A stretch of 64,000 bases of DNA from Nereida ignava (lineage in GTDB: Bacteria; Pseudomonadota; Alphaproteobacteria; Rhodobacterales; Rhodobacteraceae): the NCBI RefSeq assembly GCF_001049735.1, contig NZ_CVPC01000007.1:1-64000 (forward strand), in the 5' to 3' direction. The notes under the pieces were generated by a model, which made no database searches, was not told the origin of the DNA, and saw nothing but the letters and a program-made list of their open reading frames with translations. The position numbers and the translations under genes are program-made. Of this stretch, positions 23,428 to 33,649 are shown piece after piece. Position 1 is the stretch's first letter. The number at the start of each line of letters is the position of its first letter.

Positions 23428-23453
23428 AAAAGGGCGCCTCTAAGCGCCCTTTT
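23428..23453. terminator. bidirectional terminator between ferredoxin-like gene and aapP
   Basis: AAAAGGGCGC and GCGCCCTTTT form a 10-bp stem around a 6-base loop between two convergent genes. A-run and T-run on the two sides make it functional in both directions. Confidence 0.9.
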
Positions 23454-23484
23454 CTAATCCGTTTACCGCAATGGTGCTGATAGT

Positions 23485-24252
23485 TTAGTGGCCCAGAATT
23501 TGGCTGAGGAACAACTTGGTACGGTCTGATTGTGGGTTCTCAAAGAACTGCTCTGGCTCGTTTTGCTCAACGATCTGACCTGCATCCATAAAAATCACAC
23601 GGTTTGCAACTTTGCGCGCAAAACCCATCTCGTGGGTCACACAGAGCATTGTCATGCCTTCTTCCGCAAGCTCGATCATAGTGTCGAGAACCTCCGCAAT
23701 CATCTCCGGGTCAAGCGCAGAGGTCGGCTCATCAAACAGCATGATGCGGGGCTTCATGCAAAGTGAGCGCGCGATTGCCACACGTTGCTGCTGACCACCG
23801 GAAAGCTGACCGGGATATTTATCCGCTTGCTCTGGGATCTTCACTTTTTCAAGGAAGTGCATCGCAATCTCTTCGGCCTCCTTCTTTGGGGTCTTACGAA
23901 CCCAAATCGGTGCCAGCGTGCAGTTCTCAAGAATTGTCAGGTGTGGGAACAAGTTGAAGTGCTGAAAGCACATGCCCACTTCCGAGCGAATAGTGTCGAT
24001 GTTTTTCAAGTCAGAAGACAACAACGTACCATCAACAGTGATGGTGCCTTTCTGGTGCTCTTCAAGCGCGTTGATGCAGCGGATCAGCGTCGATTTACCA
24101 GAACCGGACGGCCCGCAAATGACGATACGTTCGCCGCGGTTTACAGTCAGATCAATGTCGCGCAGTACGTGAAACGAGCCGTACCACTTGTTCATCTGAT
24201 TGATTTCGATGGCGACCTCGTCAGAGACCTTCATTTGTGAAATTTGAGACAT
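23485..24252 (-). CDS. aapP: general L-amino acid ABC transporter ATPase AapP
   Basis: Encodes 255 residues, the ATP-hydrolysing subunit of the general L-amino acid uptake system. Walker A is GPSGSGKST, signature [15 protein letters not shown], Walker [15 protein letters not shown], and the H-loop VTHEMGFAR. It is last in a four-gene set aapJ-Q-M-P on the minus strand, 12 bases after aapM. Polar amino-acid transporters of this type are alike, so the substrate range is inferred from the operon's make-up (two large permeases and an AapJ-like binding protein). Confidence 0.94.
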   Translation of the reverse strand: MSQISQMKVSDEVAIEINQMNKWYGSFHVLRDIDLTVNRGERIVICGPSGSGKSTLIRCINALEEHQKGTITVDGTLLSSDLKNIDTIRSEVGMCFQHFNLFPHLTILENCTLAPIWVRKTPKKEAEEIAMHFLEKVKIPEQADKYPGQLSGGQQQRVAIARSLCMKPRIMLFDEPTSALDPEMIAEVLDTMIELAEEGMTMLCVTHEMGFARKVANRVIFMDAGQIVEQNEPEQFFENPQSDRTKLFLSQILGH

Positions 24253-24264
24253 ATCAGGCGCTCC

Positions 24265-25824
24265 TTAACGATGGCCAGTTTGAAGCTGACGTTCCAGCCA
24301 TTGTGAGTATTGAGAAATTGAGTAGCAAACGACGAAGAAAACTGCCGCAGCAAAGAGGTAGACTTCCCAGTAGATCGAAATCCAGTCTGTTGACTGTTGG
24401 ATCGGACCACGGATCATGCCGACGATGTCGAACATCGAAATGACCGAGACAAGTGTCGTGTCTTTGAACAAACCAACGGCCACGTTCACGATACCCGGGA
24501 TTGAGATTTTCAACGCCTGCGGCAAGATGATGAGACGTGTCGCTTGGGTATAGTTCAAACCAAGACTATCTGCCGCCTCATATTGGCCTTTAGGCAACGC
24601 CGCCAAGCCGCCACGGATCACCTCGGCGATATACGCCGCAGAGAAGGCTGTGATCATGATGATCACGCGCAGGATCAGGTCGATCGAGCTTTCAGGTGGG
24701 AAGAAATACGCCAGCATAACGTTTGCCACAAACAGCAACGTGATCAGAGGTACGCCGCGAATGAACTCAATGAATACTACGCAAACGCCTTTGATAAGGG
24801 GCATGTTCGACTGACGCCCAAGCGCCAGCACAACACCCAGCGGAATGGACAAGGACACGCACACAGTACCGAGGATCATGCAGAGCATGTAGCCGCCCAT
24901 ATCACGGGACGCGACTGCTTCAAGCTCGATCGGGACAACGCTATTGATCGCGGCTGAGATCGGTCCCAGCCCGTAAACCATCAACGCATAGAGACTGAAC
25001 AATGTGGTAACGATTGTGACCAAGCCACCATCTTCATAGCTGTTGTAAATCGCATAACCCACAAAGATGCCCATCGGGATAAAGAACGCGTAGGTGAAAA
25101 TCGCAGCGATCATAAAGACAAAGCCAGCCACTGTGGAGACGATGCCTTCCCCTGCACTTACGTTGCCAGAGATAAACCAAAGCTCTTGCGCACCAAGGTA
25201 TAGCAGATAGCCAAGACCGATGCCCGACAGCGCCCCAACAATGCCTGCAACGGCTTGGCGCAGCGAAACACTTAGGCCCTCAATGAACAAATAAATCGCT
25301 GCGGTTACGGCCAATAGACCAAGGATCACCACAGGCACCCAAAGCGAACCGCCCCAGATCAACCAATACGCAACGAAAGGATAAAGCGCCGTCGCAATCA
25401 AAAGCTTACGCGGCAAATACATCGCGAAAAGCGCTGGCATTGCGCAAACCACCAAAAGAACAAACGCCAAAGTCGGACGCCAATATTCAGTGGCAGGGTA
25501 TTTGAACCCAAAGAGTAGGTGATCCCAACGATCAACCAATACAGCAAAGCAAGCAGAACCTGCAGTGCCGGCATCGGCCATGATATTACGGCAATCTTTG
25601 ATGCTTGAGGCGTCCCACACGCCATTCCAGAACCAAGGGAACACACCCATAATAAAACGGGCGATAAGCAGAAAGGCGATGACCGTCATGACTGAGTTAA
25701 CCCAGCCAGAGAACAGGTTTTCACGCATCCACTTTACAGGTCCAGTTTCGCCCAGAGGCGGCGGAGAAGCGGGGATTTCAGAGTTGCGAACGAAGGCAAC
25801 AGATTGGGCGTTTGTATCGCTCAT
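24265..25824 (-). CDS. aapM: general L-amino acid ABC transporter permease AapM
   Basis: Encodes 519 residues with many transmembrane segments. The permease core is in the last 200 residues, with the EAA loop EVIRGGLAALPKGQYEAADS and LPQALKISIPGIVNVAVGLF. The N-terminal two-thirds add extra membrane segments, so it appears longer than the roughly 380 to 430 residues usual for AapM. AapM and AapQ together form the channel. It begins one base after aapQ's end. Confidence 0.92.
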   Translation of the reverse strand: MSDTNAQSVAFVRNSEIPASPPPLGETGPVKWMRENLFSGWVNSVMTVIAFLLIARFIMGVFPWFWNGVWDASSIKDCRNIMADAGTAGSACFAVLVDRWDHLLFGFKYPATEYWRPTLAFVLLVVCAMPALFAMYLPRKLLIATALYPFVAYWLIWGGSLWVPVVILGLLAVTAAIYLFIEGLSVSLRQAVAGIVGALSGIGLGYLLYLGAQELWFISGNVSAGEGIVSTVAGFVFMIAAIFTYAFFIPMGIFVGYAIYNSYEDGGLVTIVTTLFSLYALMVYGLGPISAAINSVVPIELEAVASRDMGGYMLCMILGTVCVSLSIPLGVVLALGRQSNMPLIKGVCVVFIEFIRGVPLITLLFVANVMLAYFFPPESSIDLILRVIIMITAFSAAYIAEVIRGGLAALPKGQYEAADSLGLNYTQATRLIILPQALKISIPGIVNVAVGLFKDTTLVSVISMFDIVGMIRGPIQQSTDWISIYWEVYLFAAAVFFVVCYSISQYSQWLERQLQTGHR

Positions 25825-25825
25825 C

Positions 25826-27043
25826 TTAGCGCTCCTTCAACGTCATAGAGTTGTTATAAATGTTCATCAGGAAAGAGATCGACAGCGAGATCACAAGATA
25901 GAACAGCATTAGCAGCAACACGGCCTCAATGGCGCGTCCTGTTTGCAAAAGGGTGATCCCACCCAGTGTGCCGGTCAAATCCATGTAACCAACAGCGATC
26001 GCCAATGACGAGTTTTTGGTGATGTTGAGGTACTGCGAAATCAGCGGCGGAATAATCACGCGCAGCGCTTGGGGCAGCACAACAAGGCTCATGATCCGCT
26101 TCGGCCGTAAACCCAAAGCAGCAGCCGCTTCGGTTTGCCCCTTGGAGATTGCAAGAATGCCTGCGCGCACGTTCTCGGCGATAAACGCGCCGGTATAAAC
26201 CGCAAGGGCCAGCCACAACGCAATTAGTGAACCGCGGATAGTAAAGCCCCCTTTGAAGTTGAAGCCCTTCAACTCTGGGTACTCAAGACCAATGGGGTTG
26301 CCCAAAACAATCTGCGCCAGGATCGCAGGGACAAAGAACAGGCCAAAGGATGGCCAGAAAGTAGAGATCAAACGCCCATGGTTGAAAAGCTGCGCCTTGG
26401 CATAACGGCGGAACATAAAGATGCCCACTATGGACGCAAGAAACACGCCAATGACCATCATGGAACCTTCGTTCCACACGGGGCTTGGCATGAACACACC
26501 ACGGTTAGTGACGGCAACACTGTCCCACAGCCACATAGATGCTTGCGGATCAGCGCCCTTAAACGCGCGGGGTGCGGGAGTTGCGTTAATCAGGATTGAG
26601 AAAATAATCAGGATCCAAATCAAAACAGGCACATTGCGAAAAATCTCAACGTAAAAACTCATGATCTTACGCACGAGCCAGTTCGGAGATAGCCGCAGCA
26701 CACCCGCCACAACTCCGATTATAGTTGCGGTCACACACGCGAGGAAGGCCACAATGAGCGTGTTAAGCAGACCGACAAGCGCAGCACGCCCGTGGGTGGA
26801 CTGAGATGTATATTCGATAGGGCGCTGGTTGATGTCATATCCCGACTGCTGACCCAAGAAGTCATAGGAGATATTCAGGCCAGCGGCCGCAAGGTTGCGC
26901 ACCAAGTTGCCACCGATGAAAGCCATTGCGGCGATGATCGCGACAAGCGCAATAAATTGGAAGGTATACGAGCGATACCGGGTATCGTTCAGCAACATGG
27001 ACAAACGGAACCCGCCTTGCGGCGTATCGGGTGTCGAGCTCAT
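25826..27043 (-). CDS. aapQ: general L-amino acid ABC transporter permease AapQ
   Basis: Encodes 405 residues. The permease core carries the EAA loop ENVRAGILAISKGQTEAAAA and LPQALRVIIPPLISQYLNIT; a long insertion between the first transmembrane segments is typical of AapQ. The ATG at 27043 gives MSSTPDTPQGG and avoids the extra upstream codons that run to 27076. It is separated from aapJ by a strong hairpin. Confidence 0.93.
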   Translation of the reverse strand: MSSTPDTPQGGFRLSMLLNDTRYRSYTFQFIALVAIIAAMAFIGGNLVRNLAAAGLNISYDFLGQQSGYDINQRPIEYTSQSTHGRAALVGLLNTLIVAFLACVTATIIGVVAGVLRLSPNWLVRKIMSFYVEIFRNVPVLIWILIIFSILINATPAPRAFKGADPQASMWLWDSVAVTNRGVFMPSPVWNEGSMMVIGVFLASIVGIFMFRRYAKAQLFNHGRLISTFWPSFGLFFVPAILAQIVLGNPIGLEYPELKGFNFKGGFTIRGSLIALWLALAVYTGAFIAENVRAGILAISKGQTEAAAALGLRPKRIMSLVVLPQALRVIIPPLISQYLNITKNSSLAIAVGYMDLTGTLGGITLLQTGRAIEAVLLLMLFYLVISLSISFLMNIYNNSMTLKER

Positions 27044-27126
27044 AAGATAATTTCCCTGCTTTTCCTGATCACGCACTTACCACTGAAAAAGGACCAGCGC
27101 CGCACGTCAGGTGGTCGGCGTATAGA

Positions 27127-27156
27127 AAAAGGGCGTGGCAAAAGCCACGCCCTTTT
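27127..27156 (-). terminator. attenuator-type hairpin between aapJ and aapQ
   Basis: GGGCGTGGC (27131 to 27139) and GCCACGCCC (27144 to 27152) pair around AAAA, flanked by A and T runs. It lies between the binding-protein gene and the first permease gene. In transport operons such a partial terminator or stabilising stem commonly gives more binding protein than permease. Confidence 0.8.
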
Positions 27157-27166
27157 CCAGATGTGT

Positions 27167-28186
27167 TTAGCGGAATGGTGGTGAGTAGATCAGACCACCG
27201 TCGAGGTAAGAAGCGTTCAAACCACGTGCCAAGCCGATTGGTGTGCTTTCACCGATGTTACGTGCAAATGATTCGCCGTAGTTACCCACCGCTTCAATTG
27301 CGCGCTTCGCCCAATCCGCATCCAAACCAAGTTGTTCACCCAAATTGCTTTCGGTGCCGAGCAAACGGTTGATCTCTGGGTTGTTTGAACCATCAGCTGC
27401 AAGGCCAGCGGCATTTACAGATGTTACACCCAGTTCTTCAGCTGAAATCAGTGCGTTGAGTGTCCAGCGAACGATATCGCCCCACTCGTTGTCGCCGTGA
27501 CGTACCAATGGGCCAAGTGGCTCTTTGGATACGATTTCAGGAAGAACAACGTGCGCTGATGGATCTGGGAAGTTAGCGCGCTGAGCCGCCAACGCAGATG
27601 CGTCAGTTGTGTACACGTCGCATGCGCCCGCGTTGTACTGTTGTACAGCTTCTGCGCCTGTTTCGATTGGCACGGGCTCATAGCTGATGTTGTTTGAGCG
27701 GAAGTAGTCAGCAAGGTTCAGCTCTGTCGTCGTACCAGTTTGGATACAGACAGTCGCACCATCAAGTTCAAGAGCCGAGGAAACACCGAGCTCTTTTGGA
27801 ACCATGAAGCCTTGGCCGTCATAGTAGTTTACGCCAATGAATTCGAACTTCAGGTCTACGTCACGGCTGAATGTCCATGTTGTGTTACGTGCCAACATGT
27901 CGATTTCGCCAGAAGCAAGCGCTGTGAAGCGTGTTTTGCCTGTTGTTGGAACGAACTCAACAGCAGTCGGGTCGCCCAAAACACCAGCTGCGACCGCGCG
28001 ACATACGTCAACGTCGAAGCCTTCCCATTCTCCGCTTGCGTTTGGAGCCGCAAAGCCTGGAACGCCAGTGGTTACACCACAGTTCAAAATGCCACGTGCT
28101 TTGACGTCATCCAACGTACCGGCAGATGCTGCAACTGCAGCCAAGCCTGAGAGTGTCAGTGCGCCAAGAAATACGGTTTTTTTCAT
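27167..28186 (-). CDS. aapJ: general L-amino acid-binding periplasmic protein AapJ
   Basis: Encodes 339 residues: signal peptide MKKTVFLGALTLSGLAAVAASA, then a type-3 solute-binding protein. Family segments include GILNCGVTTGVPGFAAPN, EGFDVDVCRAVAAGVLGD and ARNTTWTFSRD. Two cysteines (GILNCG, DVCRAV) and a pair ATVCIQ/AGACDVY suggest disulfides. It is the promoter-proximal gene; the 216-base upstream gap holds its control region, in which I could not single out a clear promoter. Confidence 0.95.
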   Translation of the reverse strand: MKKTVFLGALTLSGLAAVAASAGTLDDVKARGILNCGVTTGVPGFAAPNASGEWEGFDVDVCRAVAAGVLGDPTAVEFVPTTGKTRFTALASGEIDMLARNTTWTFSRDVDLKFEFIGVNYYDGQGFMVPKELGVSSALELDGATVCIQTGTTTELNLADYFRSNNISYEPVPIETGAEAVQQYNAGACDVYTTDASALAAQRANFPDPSAHVVLPEIVSKEPLGPLVRHGDNEWGDIVRWTLNALISAEELGVTSVNAAGLAADGSNNPEINRLLGTESNLGEQLGLDADWAKRAIEAVGNYGESFARNIGESTPIGLARGLNASYLDGGLIYSPPFR

Positions 28187-28402
28187 AATTACCTCTTCCT
28201 GATTCTCCGCCCCTGTTGAGACGGCTTATCCAAGTCAATATCTGCTTGGTTACCGATAGAACGGGACAACGCCCATCCGCAGTGGACAAAGTTGGCCAAA
28301 ATAGGGGGGTAAGGTCAAGAGAAATAATGCCCGAACTGGCCCTATTCATGTAAAAATAACCAAGTTGCCGCTGCGTCACGCCTAAGAAGCAAGCAGTGCA
28401 GG

Positions 28403-29113
28403 TTAATTTTTCACCCACGCAAAGAATTGTGCCGCGTTTTCAAAGGCAAGGCGCTTTGATTCCATGAGTGCGTCGGCCTCTTCATCGCGGCCCCACTGCT
28501 CAATCTGCCACTCCTCATCGATTCTCGACCACGCCCAAAGCGTGTCCAACGGGTGACTGCCGCGCGCCGCTGCAAGTCCCAAAACCAAGGAGCCGCTGAT
28601 ACACACAAGATCATGCAAAGCCGCCACCTCAAACACGCTCAGTGCGTGCACTGCAGCAGACAGGTTGGCCAAAGAAGTCGGGTCTTGTTCTACGAACATG
28701 ACACCATTGCCAGTGTTAAGCCGCGCCGCAAATGTCTGATCCGCCCAATCGAGCATCGGATCCCATGCCGCTGCTTGACGGGCAATCAACTCATCGGGCT
28801 GTAGCGCGCGGTAACAAAGCAGATCAGTCTCACCATAGCTGGCCAGCATGTCCGCAACATTCGACTTTTGTGGTGTAACCTTCTCAATGGCCGCATTCGC
28901 ATAGCGGGTCGCGGGCATGGAAAGCGGATCAATCTCATCGCTTTGCGCACGCCACTCACCTGCAATGGCATCTGCCAACGGCCGAGACGGTACACAGAGC
29001 ACATTCTTCAGCGGTGTTTTGACCTGCCTACCATCAAGATGAACCTCAAACCCCGCATCAACAGGTGCTACATCGACGTCCGTCCAAAAACGTTTGTTCT
29101 TCCACTCGCTCAA
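28403..29113 (-). CDS. ATP12-family ATP synthase F1 assembly chaperone
   Basis: Encodes 236 residues matching the ATP12 family, chaperones that bind the F1 alpha subunit during assembly; these are found in mitochondria and alphaproteobacteria. Recognised parts are RFWTDVDV, VHLDGRQVKTPLKN, PATRYANAAIEKV, ETDLLCYRA and HPLDTLWAWSRIDEEWQIEQ. Its start overlaps the pseudouridine synthase stop by four bases, so it is co-translated with it. Confidence 0.93.
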   Translation of the reverse strand: MSEWKNKRFWTDVDVAPVDAGFEVHLDGRQVKTPLKNVLCVPSRPLADAIAGEWRAQSDEIDPLSMPATRYANAAIEKVTPQKSNVADMLASYGETDLLCYRALQPDELIARQAAAWDPMLDWADQTFAARLNTGNGVMFVEQDPTSLANLSAAVHALSVFEVAALHDLVCISGSLVLGLAAARGSHPLDTLWAWSRIDEEWQIEQWGRDEEADALMESKRLAFENAAQFFAWVKN

Positions 29114-30159
29114 AATTCATCCCCATCAAACGGGTTGGCTGGCACATCAGAAGCCGACCAACCGAAAGTTCGCCAAGTCCGTTCCATATGATCGGGCAGC
29201 GGCGCCGTCAGCGTCAGCTGTGCACCCGTCATCGGATGCAGCAAGTTCAAGGACCGCGCATGAAGGTGCAACTTCTTACTGATGTCACCACCAAGCTGTG
29301 CGCCCCAGCCATCCCCAAAGTTTTCCTGACTACTGCCGCCGTATTTTCCATCACCAACGATCGGGTGCCCGATCTCGGCCATGTGCGCGCGCAACTGGTG
29401 GGTCCGACCCGTCACAGGCGTCAGGGCCATCCAAGCAGCACGAGACGCCAGCCGCGACAGAACCGCATAATCAGTGTGCGCACGTTTTGCATCATCATCA
29501 AAGCGCACTTCGTCAGGGTGAACGCAAATCATCCGCTCACCTTCGCCGCGGGCGCCGTGACCAGTGGCCTTCTTCAGCCCGTATTTGACCGACGCCATAC
29601 CGGGGTGCGGAACACCAGCGACAATGGCCCAATAGATCTTGCGGGTTTCGCGGTGACGAAATGCGGCGGTAAAGGCCTGCGCCGCAGCGCGGGTACGGGC
29701 CAACAACAGCACACCAGAAGTGTCTTTGTCCAAACGGTGCACCAAACGTGGCTTCTCTTCGAAACCGAATTTCAACGCTTCAGATAGCATATCCACGTGA
29801 CGGGTTTGCTTGCTGCCCCCCTGTGAAGGCAGGCCCGCAGGTTTGTTCAAAACCACAATGTGATCATCGCGGTAGATCACACAGGACTGGATCATCTTCA
29901 CATCATCCGCACTGATCTTGGCTTTGGGCACATAAGCGACCGGCTCAGCCTCATCAGGGATCGGCGGTACACGCACGGTCTGACCAGCCATCACACGGCT
30001 CGAAGACTTTACACGACCCCCATCAAGACGTAGCTCACCTTTGCGGCACATCCGCTCAATACGGCCTTGAGCCAAATGCGGGTACCTGCGGCGTAGCCAC
30101 CGGTCAATGCGTTGGTCCGCTTCATCCGCTTCAATGGTCAATAGTTGGACGCCGCTCAT
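29110..30159 (-). CDS. rluC: RluC-type 23S rRNA pseudouridine synthase
   Basis: Encodes 349 residues: an N-terminal S4 RNA-binding domain (residues 14 to 75: QRIDRWLRRRYPHLAQGRIE) and a RluA-family catalytic domain. The catalytic aspartate is in VHRLDKDTSGVLLLAR, and VTGRTHQLRAHM and HLHARSLNLLHP are also family features. RluC modifies uridines 955, 2504 and 2580 in E. coli 23S rRNA; exact target sites here are inferred. It overlaps crcB and the ATP12 gene by four bases each. Confidence 0.9.
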   Translation of the reverse strand: MSGVQLLTIEADEADQRIDRWLRRRYPHLAQGRIERMCRKGELRLDGGRVKSSSRVMAGQTVRVPPIPDEAEPVAYVPKAKISADDVKMIQSCVIYRDDHIVVLNKPAGLPSQGGSKQTRHVDMLSEALKFGFEEKPRLVHRLDKDTSGVLLLARTRAAAQAFTAAFRHRETRKIYWAIVAGVPHPGMASVKYGLKKATGHGARGEGERMICVHPDEVRFDDDAKRAHTDYAVLSRLASRAAWMALTPVTGRTHQLRAHMAEIGHPIVGDGKYGGSSQENFGDGWGAQLGGDISKKLHLHARSLNLLHPMTGAQLTLTAPLPDHMERTWRTFGWSASDVPANPFDGDEF

Positions 30160-30500
30160 GACAGGCTCCTTGCAAGTGTAAGGCCAACCCCACAGGCCAA
30201 AAGGGACAGAAGCACCGAAGCTCCCACGTAAGCGCCGGCATACAATATACGGCCCTCTTCCATCAATCTTAGCGTGTCCAGGGAGAACGCACTAAAGGTG
30301 GTAAACCCACCCAACACACCGGTCATTACAAAGGGAAGCCACGCTTTATCAAGTGCAAGCCAAATAACCCCGATTGCAAATGATCCTGCAACGTTCACGG
30401 CCAAGGTCCCCATTGGGAACGCAACCCAGAGCCCCACCGCAAAGCGCAAACACGCGCCAACAGCACCGCCAAGCGCTACAGAGATAAGTGTCGAAAACAT
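30156..30500 (-). CDS. crcB: CrcB (Fluc) fluoride channel
   Basis: Encodes 114 residues with four transmembrane helices and the family signatures GGAVGACLRFAVG and TGVLGGFTTFSAFSLDTLRL. Fluc dimers export fluoride. It lies between rarA and rluC, all on the minus strand with tiny gaps or overlaps. No fluoride riboswitch is evident in the 31-base gap. Confidence 0.94.
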   Translation of the reverse strand: MFSTLISVALGGAVGACLRFAVGLWVAFPMGTLAVNVAGSFAIGVIWLALDKAWLPFVMTGVLGGFTTFSAFSLDTLRLMEEGRILYAGAYVGASVLLSLLACGVGLTLARSLS

Positions 30501-30531
30501 TGGGGGCGTTTGCGCGCCAACGAAGCTTTTG

Positions 30532-31839
30532 TCAACTGCCGCGCTTTGCCCGTAACTTAGCGAAATATTCCAATCGGCGGTTCAGATCCCGCTCAAAGCC
30601 GCGCTCAACTGGCTGATAAAATTGTGGGCGCTCCATGCCATCGGGGAAATAGTTCTGCCCCGAAAACCCATCTTCTGCATCATGGTCATAGGCGTAGCCC
30701 TTGCCGTAGCCTTGGTCCTTCATGAAACTGGTCGCGCCATTCAGAATATGTTTAGGCGGAGGCGCTGAACCGGTTGCCTTGGCGGCAGCACGCGCGGCTT
30801 TGTAGGCCACGTAAACACCGTTCGATTTAGGGGCCAGCGCGATATAGGTCAGAGCCTGCGCAAGTGCCAACTCCCCCTCCGGACTACCAAGCCGCTCGTA
30901 CGTTTCCCACGCCTGTAAACACACTGCTTGGGCTTGGGGATCTGCAAGGCCAATATCTTCCACCGCCATCCGTGTTATGCGGCGCGCCAAAAAGCGTGGG
31001 TCTTCCCCGCCATCCAACATACGGGCGAACCAATAAAGCGCCGCATCAGGGTCCGAGCCGCGCACAGATTTATGCAACGCACTGATTAGGTTGTAATGCG
31101 CGTCGCCACTTTTGTCGTACTGCGCTGCACGCCGCATCAAGCGGGTACTCAGCTGGGCTGCATCAAGTGGCGACGTAACTTTCCAAGCTGCTACTTGTTC
31201 GATCAAGTTAAGGGCGGCGCGACCATCCCCGTCCGCCATTTCCAAAAGCGCGCGGCGCGCATCGCCATCAAGCGGCAAGTCACGCCCCAACTCGGCCTCC
31301 GCGCGCTGCGCAAGTCGCTCTAAGTCGTCGGTCGACAAACGTTCAAGAACCATCACGGACGCGCGCGACATAACGGCTGCATTCAATTCAAAGCTAGGGT
31401 TCTCCGTCGTCGCCCCCACCAGTAAGATCGTACCGTCTTCCATATGCGGCAAGAACCCGTCCTGCTGCGCTTTGTTAAACCTGTGAATCTCATCCACGAA
31501 CAGAAGCGTACCCTGCCCGTTGGCCCTGCGCATTTTGGCCGCTTCAAATACTTTTCGTAGCTCAGGCACACCCGTGAAAATGGCGCTGATCTGCACAAAG
31601 TGGAGGTCAGTCTCATGGGCCAGCAGGCGTGCGATTGTGGTCTTGCCAACACCCGGAGGGCCCCAAAAAATTAAAGATGACAAACTACCCGACGCGAGCA
31701 TTACACCAAGCGGCGACTCAGCGCCAAGGACGTGCTGCTGACCAATAACGTCTGCGAGCGACTGTGGACGCAATCGGTCCGCCAGCGGACGCGGGCCGGC
31801 AGAGGCTTCAGGCTCAGACGTGGCGAAGAGATCAGTCAT
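30532..31839 (-). CDS. rarA: replication-associated recombination protein A (MgsA)
   Basis: Encodes 435 residues of the clamp-loader-like AAA+ ATPase RarA, which acts at stalled forks. The N-terminal RPLADRLRPQSLADVIGQQH, Walker A WGPPGVGKTTIARLL, Walker B LLFVDEIHRFNKAQQD and sensor VGATTENPSFELN are present, followed by the C-terminal tetramerisation region (GYGKGYAYDHD, NYFPDGMERPQFYQP). Length is typical. It is the first gene of the rarA-crcB-rluC-ATP12 set. Confidence 0.95.
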   Translation of the reverse strand: MTDLFATSEPEASAGPRPLADRLRPQSLADVIGQQHVLGAESPLGVMLASGSLSSLIFWGPPGVGKTTIARLLAHETDLHFVQISAIFTGVPELRKVFEAAKMRRANGQGTLLFVDEIHRFNKAQQDGFLPHMEDGTILLVGATTENPSFELNAAVMSRASVMVLERLSTDDLERLAQRAEAELGRDLPLDGDARRALLEMADGDGRAALNLIEQVAAWKVTSPLDAAQLSTRLMRRAAQYDKSGDAHYNLISALHKSVRGSDPDAALYWFARMLDGGEDPRFLARRITRMAVEDIGLADPQAQAVCLQAWETYERLGSPEGELALAQALTYIALAPKSNGVYVAYKAARAAAKATGSAPPPKHILNGATSFMKDQGYGKGYAYDHDAEDGFSGQNYFPDGMERPQFYQPVERGFERDLNRRLEYFAKLRAKRGS

Positions 31840-31920
31840 ACGTCGAAACTACGCCCATGAAGAGCCGAGGGGAAGCTGCTGATTATCTATCGACAAGTTC
31901 AACAGACTTAGCCGAAATAG

Positions 31921-31951
31921 AAAAAGCCCCACCGCATCTCTGCGACGGGGC
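31921..31951 (-). terminator. rplQ operon terminator
   Basis: On the minus strand GCCCCGTCGCA and TGCGGTGGGGC (plus 31926 to 31951) form an 11-bp stem with two G-U pairs and a 4-base loop, directly followed by five Ts. It ends the ribosomal protein transcript after rplQ. Confidence 0.88.
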
Positions 31952-31978
31952 CCGAATTCAAATGTAGAGCGTGACGCC

Positions 31979-32398
31979 TTACTCAGCAGCAGCCTCTGCC
32001 GCTTCGGTACGCGCACGGTCTGCTGCACCTTTTGCATCGCGGTCACGATCAACAAACTCGATGATCGCCATCGGCGCCATGTCACCGTAACGGAAGCCCG
32101 CTTTCAGAACGCGCACGTAACCACCTTGGCGGTCTTTGTAGCGTGGTCCGAGAACTTCAAACAATTTTGCAACATATGCGTCTTGCTTCAAACGGCTTGC
32201 AGCCTGACGACGTGAGTGCAGGTCGCCTTTTTTACCCAATGTTACCAATTTTTCGATAACGCGACGAAGTTCTTTCGCCTTTGGCAGTGTTGTTTTGATT
32301 TGCTCATGCTCGATGAGCGAGCCAGCCATGTTTGCAAACAGCGCCTTACGGTGCTCGTGTGTGCGGTTTAGGCGGCGGTAACCTTTTGCGTGACGCAT
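31979..32398 (-). CDS. rplQ: 50S ribosomal protein L17
   Basis: Encodes 139 residues starting [20 protein letters not shown], the universal L17 N-terminus. The C-terminus has an acidic and alanine-rich tail (AAEAAAE) beyond the conserved domain, common in alphaproteobacteria. It is last in the alpha operon, after rpoA, before a clear terminator. Confidence 0.97.
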   Translation of the reverse strand: MRHAKGYRRLNRTHEHRKALFANMAGSLIEHEQIKTTLPKAKELRRVIEKLVTLGKKGDLHSRRQAASRLKQDAYVAKLFEVLGPRYKDRQGGYVRVLKAGFRYGDMAPMAIIEFVDRDRDAKGAADRARTEAAEAAAE

Positions 32399-32523
32399 TT
32401 CTTATCTCCTAATTATGCTTTGTAGCGAGGGTCTGATGCGTGTCAGCCCTCCAAATTGGGGCGGGATTGCCCAGTCTGTATGCAGAGCGGATCACATATC
32501 GGCCCGCTCCGCGTAATATCAAC

Positions 32524-33540
32524 TTAGAAGTTGTCTTCGAACTTCTTAGCCAGATCTTCAATGTTGTCCGGTGGCCAGTCCTCAACATCCATGCCGAGGT
32601 GCAAGCCCATGCCTGACAATACTTCTTTGATTTCATTCAAAGACTTACGGCCAAAGTTAGGCGTGCGGAGCATTTCAGCTTCGGTTTTCTGGATAAGATC
32701 ACCAATGTAGACAATGTTGTCGTTCTTCAGGCAGTTTGCTGAACGAACAGACAATTCCAACTCGTCCACTTTCTTGAGAAGCAGCGGGTTAAATTCAAGC
32801 CCATCATCTTCTTGTGCAGCGGATGCGCTTTCAGGCTCATCAAAGTTCACAAAGATAGACAACTGGTCCTGCAGAATGCGCGCTGCGTAAGCAACAGCAT
32901 CGTCTGGCGTGATTGAACCATCTGTTTCAAGCTTAAGTGTCAGCTTGTCATAATCCAGAACCTGACCTTCACGTGTTGGCTGAACGTCATAGCTTACCTT
33001 TTTGACAGGTGAGTAGATCGCATCAATTGCCATCATGCCGATAGGCGCATCTTCTGGTTTGTTCTTGTCCGCAGCAACGTAGCCTTTGCCCGTGTTGACG
33101 GTCAGTTCCATGAACACGTCCGCGCCATCGTCAAGGTGACAGATCACGTGGTCTTTGTTCAAAACTTCAACGCCAGCAGACTCGGAAATGTCGGCAGCAG
33201 TCACAACGCCTGGACCCTTAGCTTGGATAGAAACCCGCTTGGGGCCTTCTACGTCCATGCGGATCGCAACGCCTTTAAGGTTCAAGATGATGTCGGTTAC
33301 GTCTTCACGTACACCGGCAACGCTTGAAAACTCGTGCAGAACATTGTCGATTTGGACCGCAGTAATGGCAGCACCCTGAAGTGATGACATCAAAATACGG
33401 CGCAGGGCGTTGCCCAACGTCAAACCGAAACCACGCTCAAGCGGTTCAGCTACAACAGTTGCCTGACGTGCAGGATCGTTGCCGGGCTTTACAGCCAATT
33501 GCTGTGGCTTGATCAGTTCTTGCCAATTCTTATGGATCAT
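32524..33540 (-). CDS. rpoA: RNA polymerase alpha subunit
   Basis: Encodes 338 residues starting [15 protein letters not shown]. The N-terminal assembly domain ([20 protein letters not shown]) and C-terminal domain ([30 protein letters not shown]) are both complete. The frame is open for 32 codons upstream, but the ATG at 33540 is the universal start. It lies in the alpha operon between rpsK and rplQ. Confidence 0.98.
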   Translation of the reverse strand: MIHKNWQELIKPQQLAVKPGNDPARQATVVAEPLERGFGLTLGNALRRILMSSLQGAAITAVQIDNVLHEFSSVAGVREDVTDIILNLKGVAIRMDVEGPKRVSIQAKGPGVVTAADISESAGVEVLNKDHVICHLDDGADVFMELTVNTGKGYVAADKNKPEDAPIGMMAIDAIYSPVKKVSYDVQPTREGQVLDYDKLTLKLETDGSITPDDAVAYAARILQDQLSIFVNFDEPESASAAQEDDGLEFNPLLLKKVDELELSVRSANCLKNDNIVYIGDLIQKTEAEMLRTPNFGRKSLNEIKEVLSGMGLHLGMDVEDWPPDNIEDLAKKFEDNF

Positions 33541-33649
33541 GCGTCCCTCCATTCTTGCGTTCCTTCCATGTCCTAAAAGGAGCGCTCTCGAGGTTAAAAA
33601 TGACGAAATGGGGCCGTGTGCGAGACGCGGCCCCAAGGGTATTCAGATA

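Noticed and set aside
30501-30531. Fluoride riboswitch before crcB
   Set aside because: The gap to rarA is only 31 bases and shows no riboswitch-like structure.
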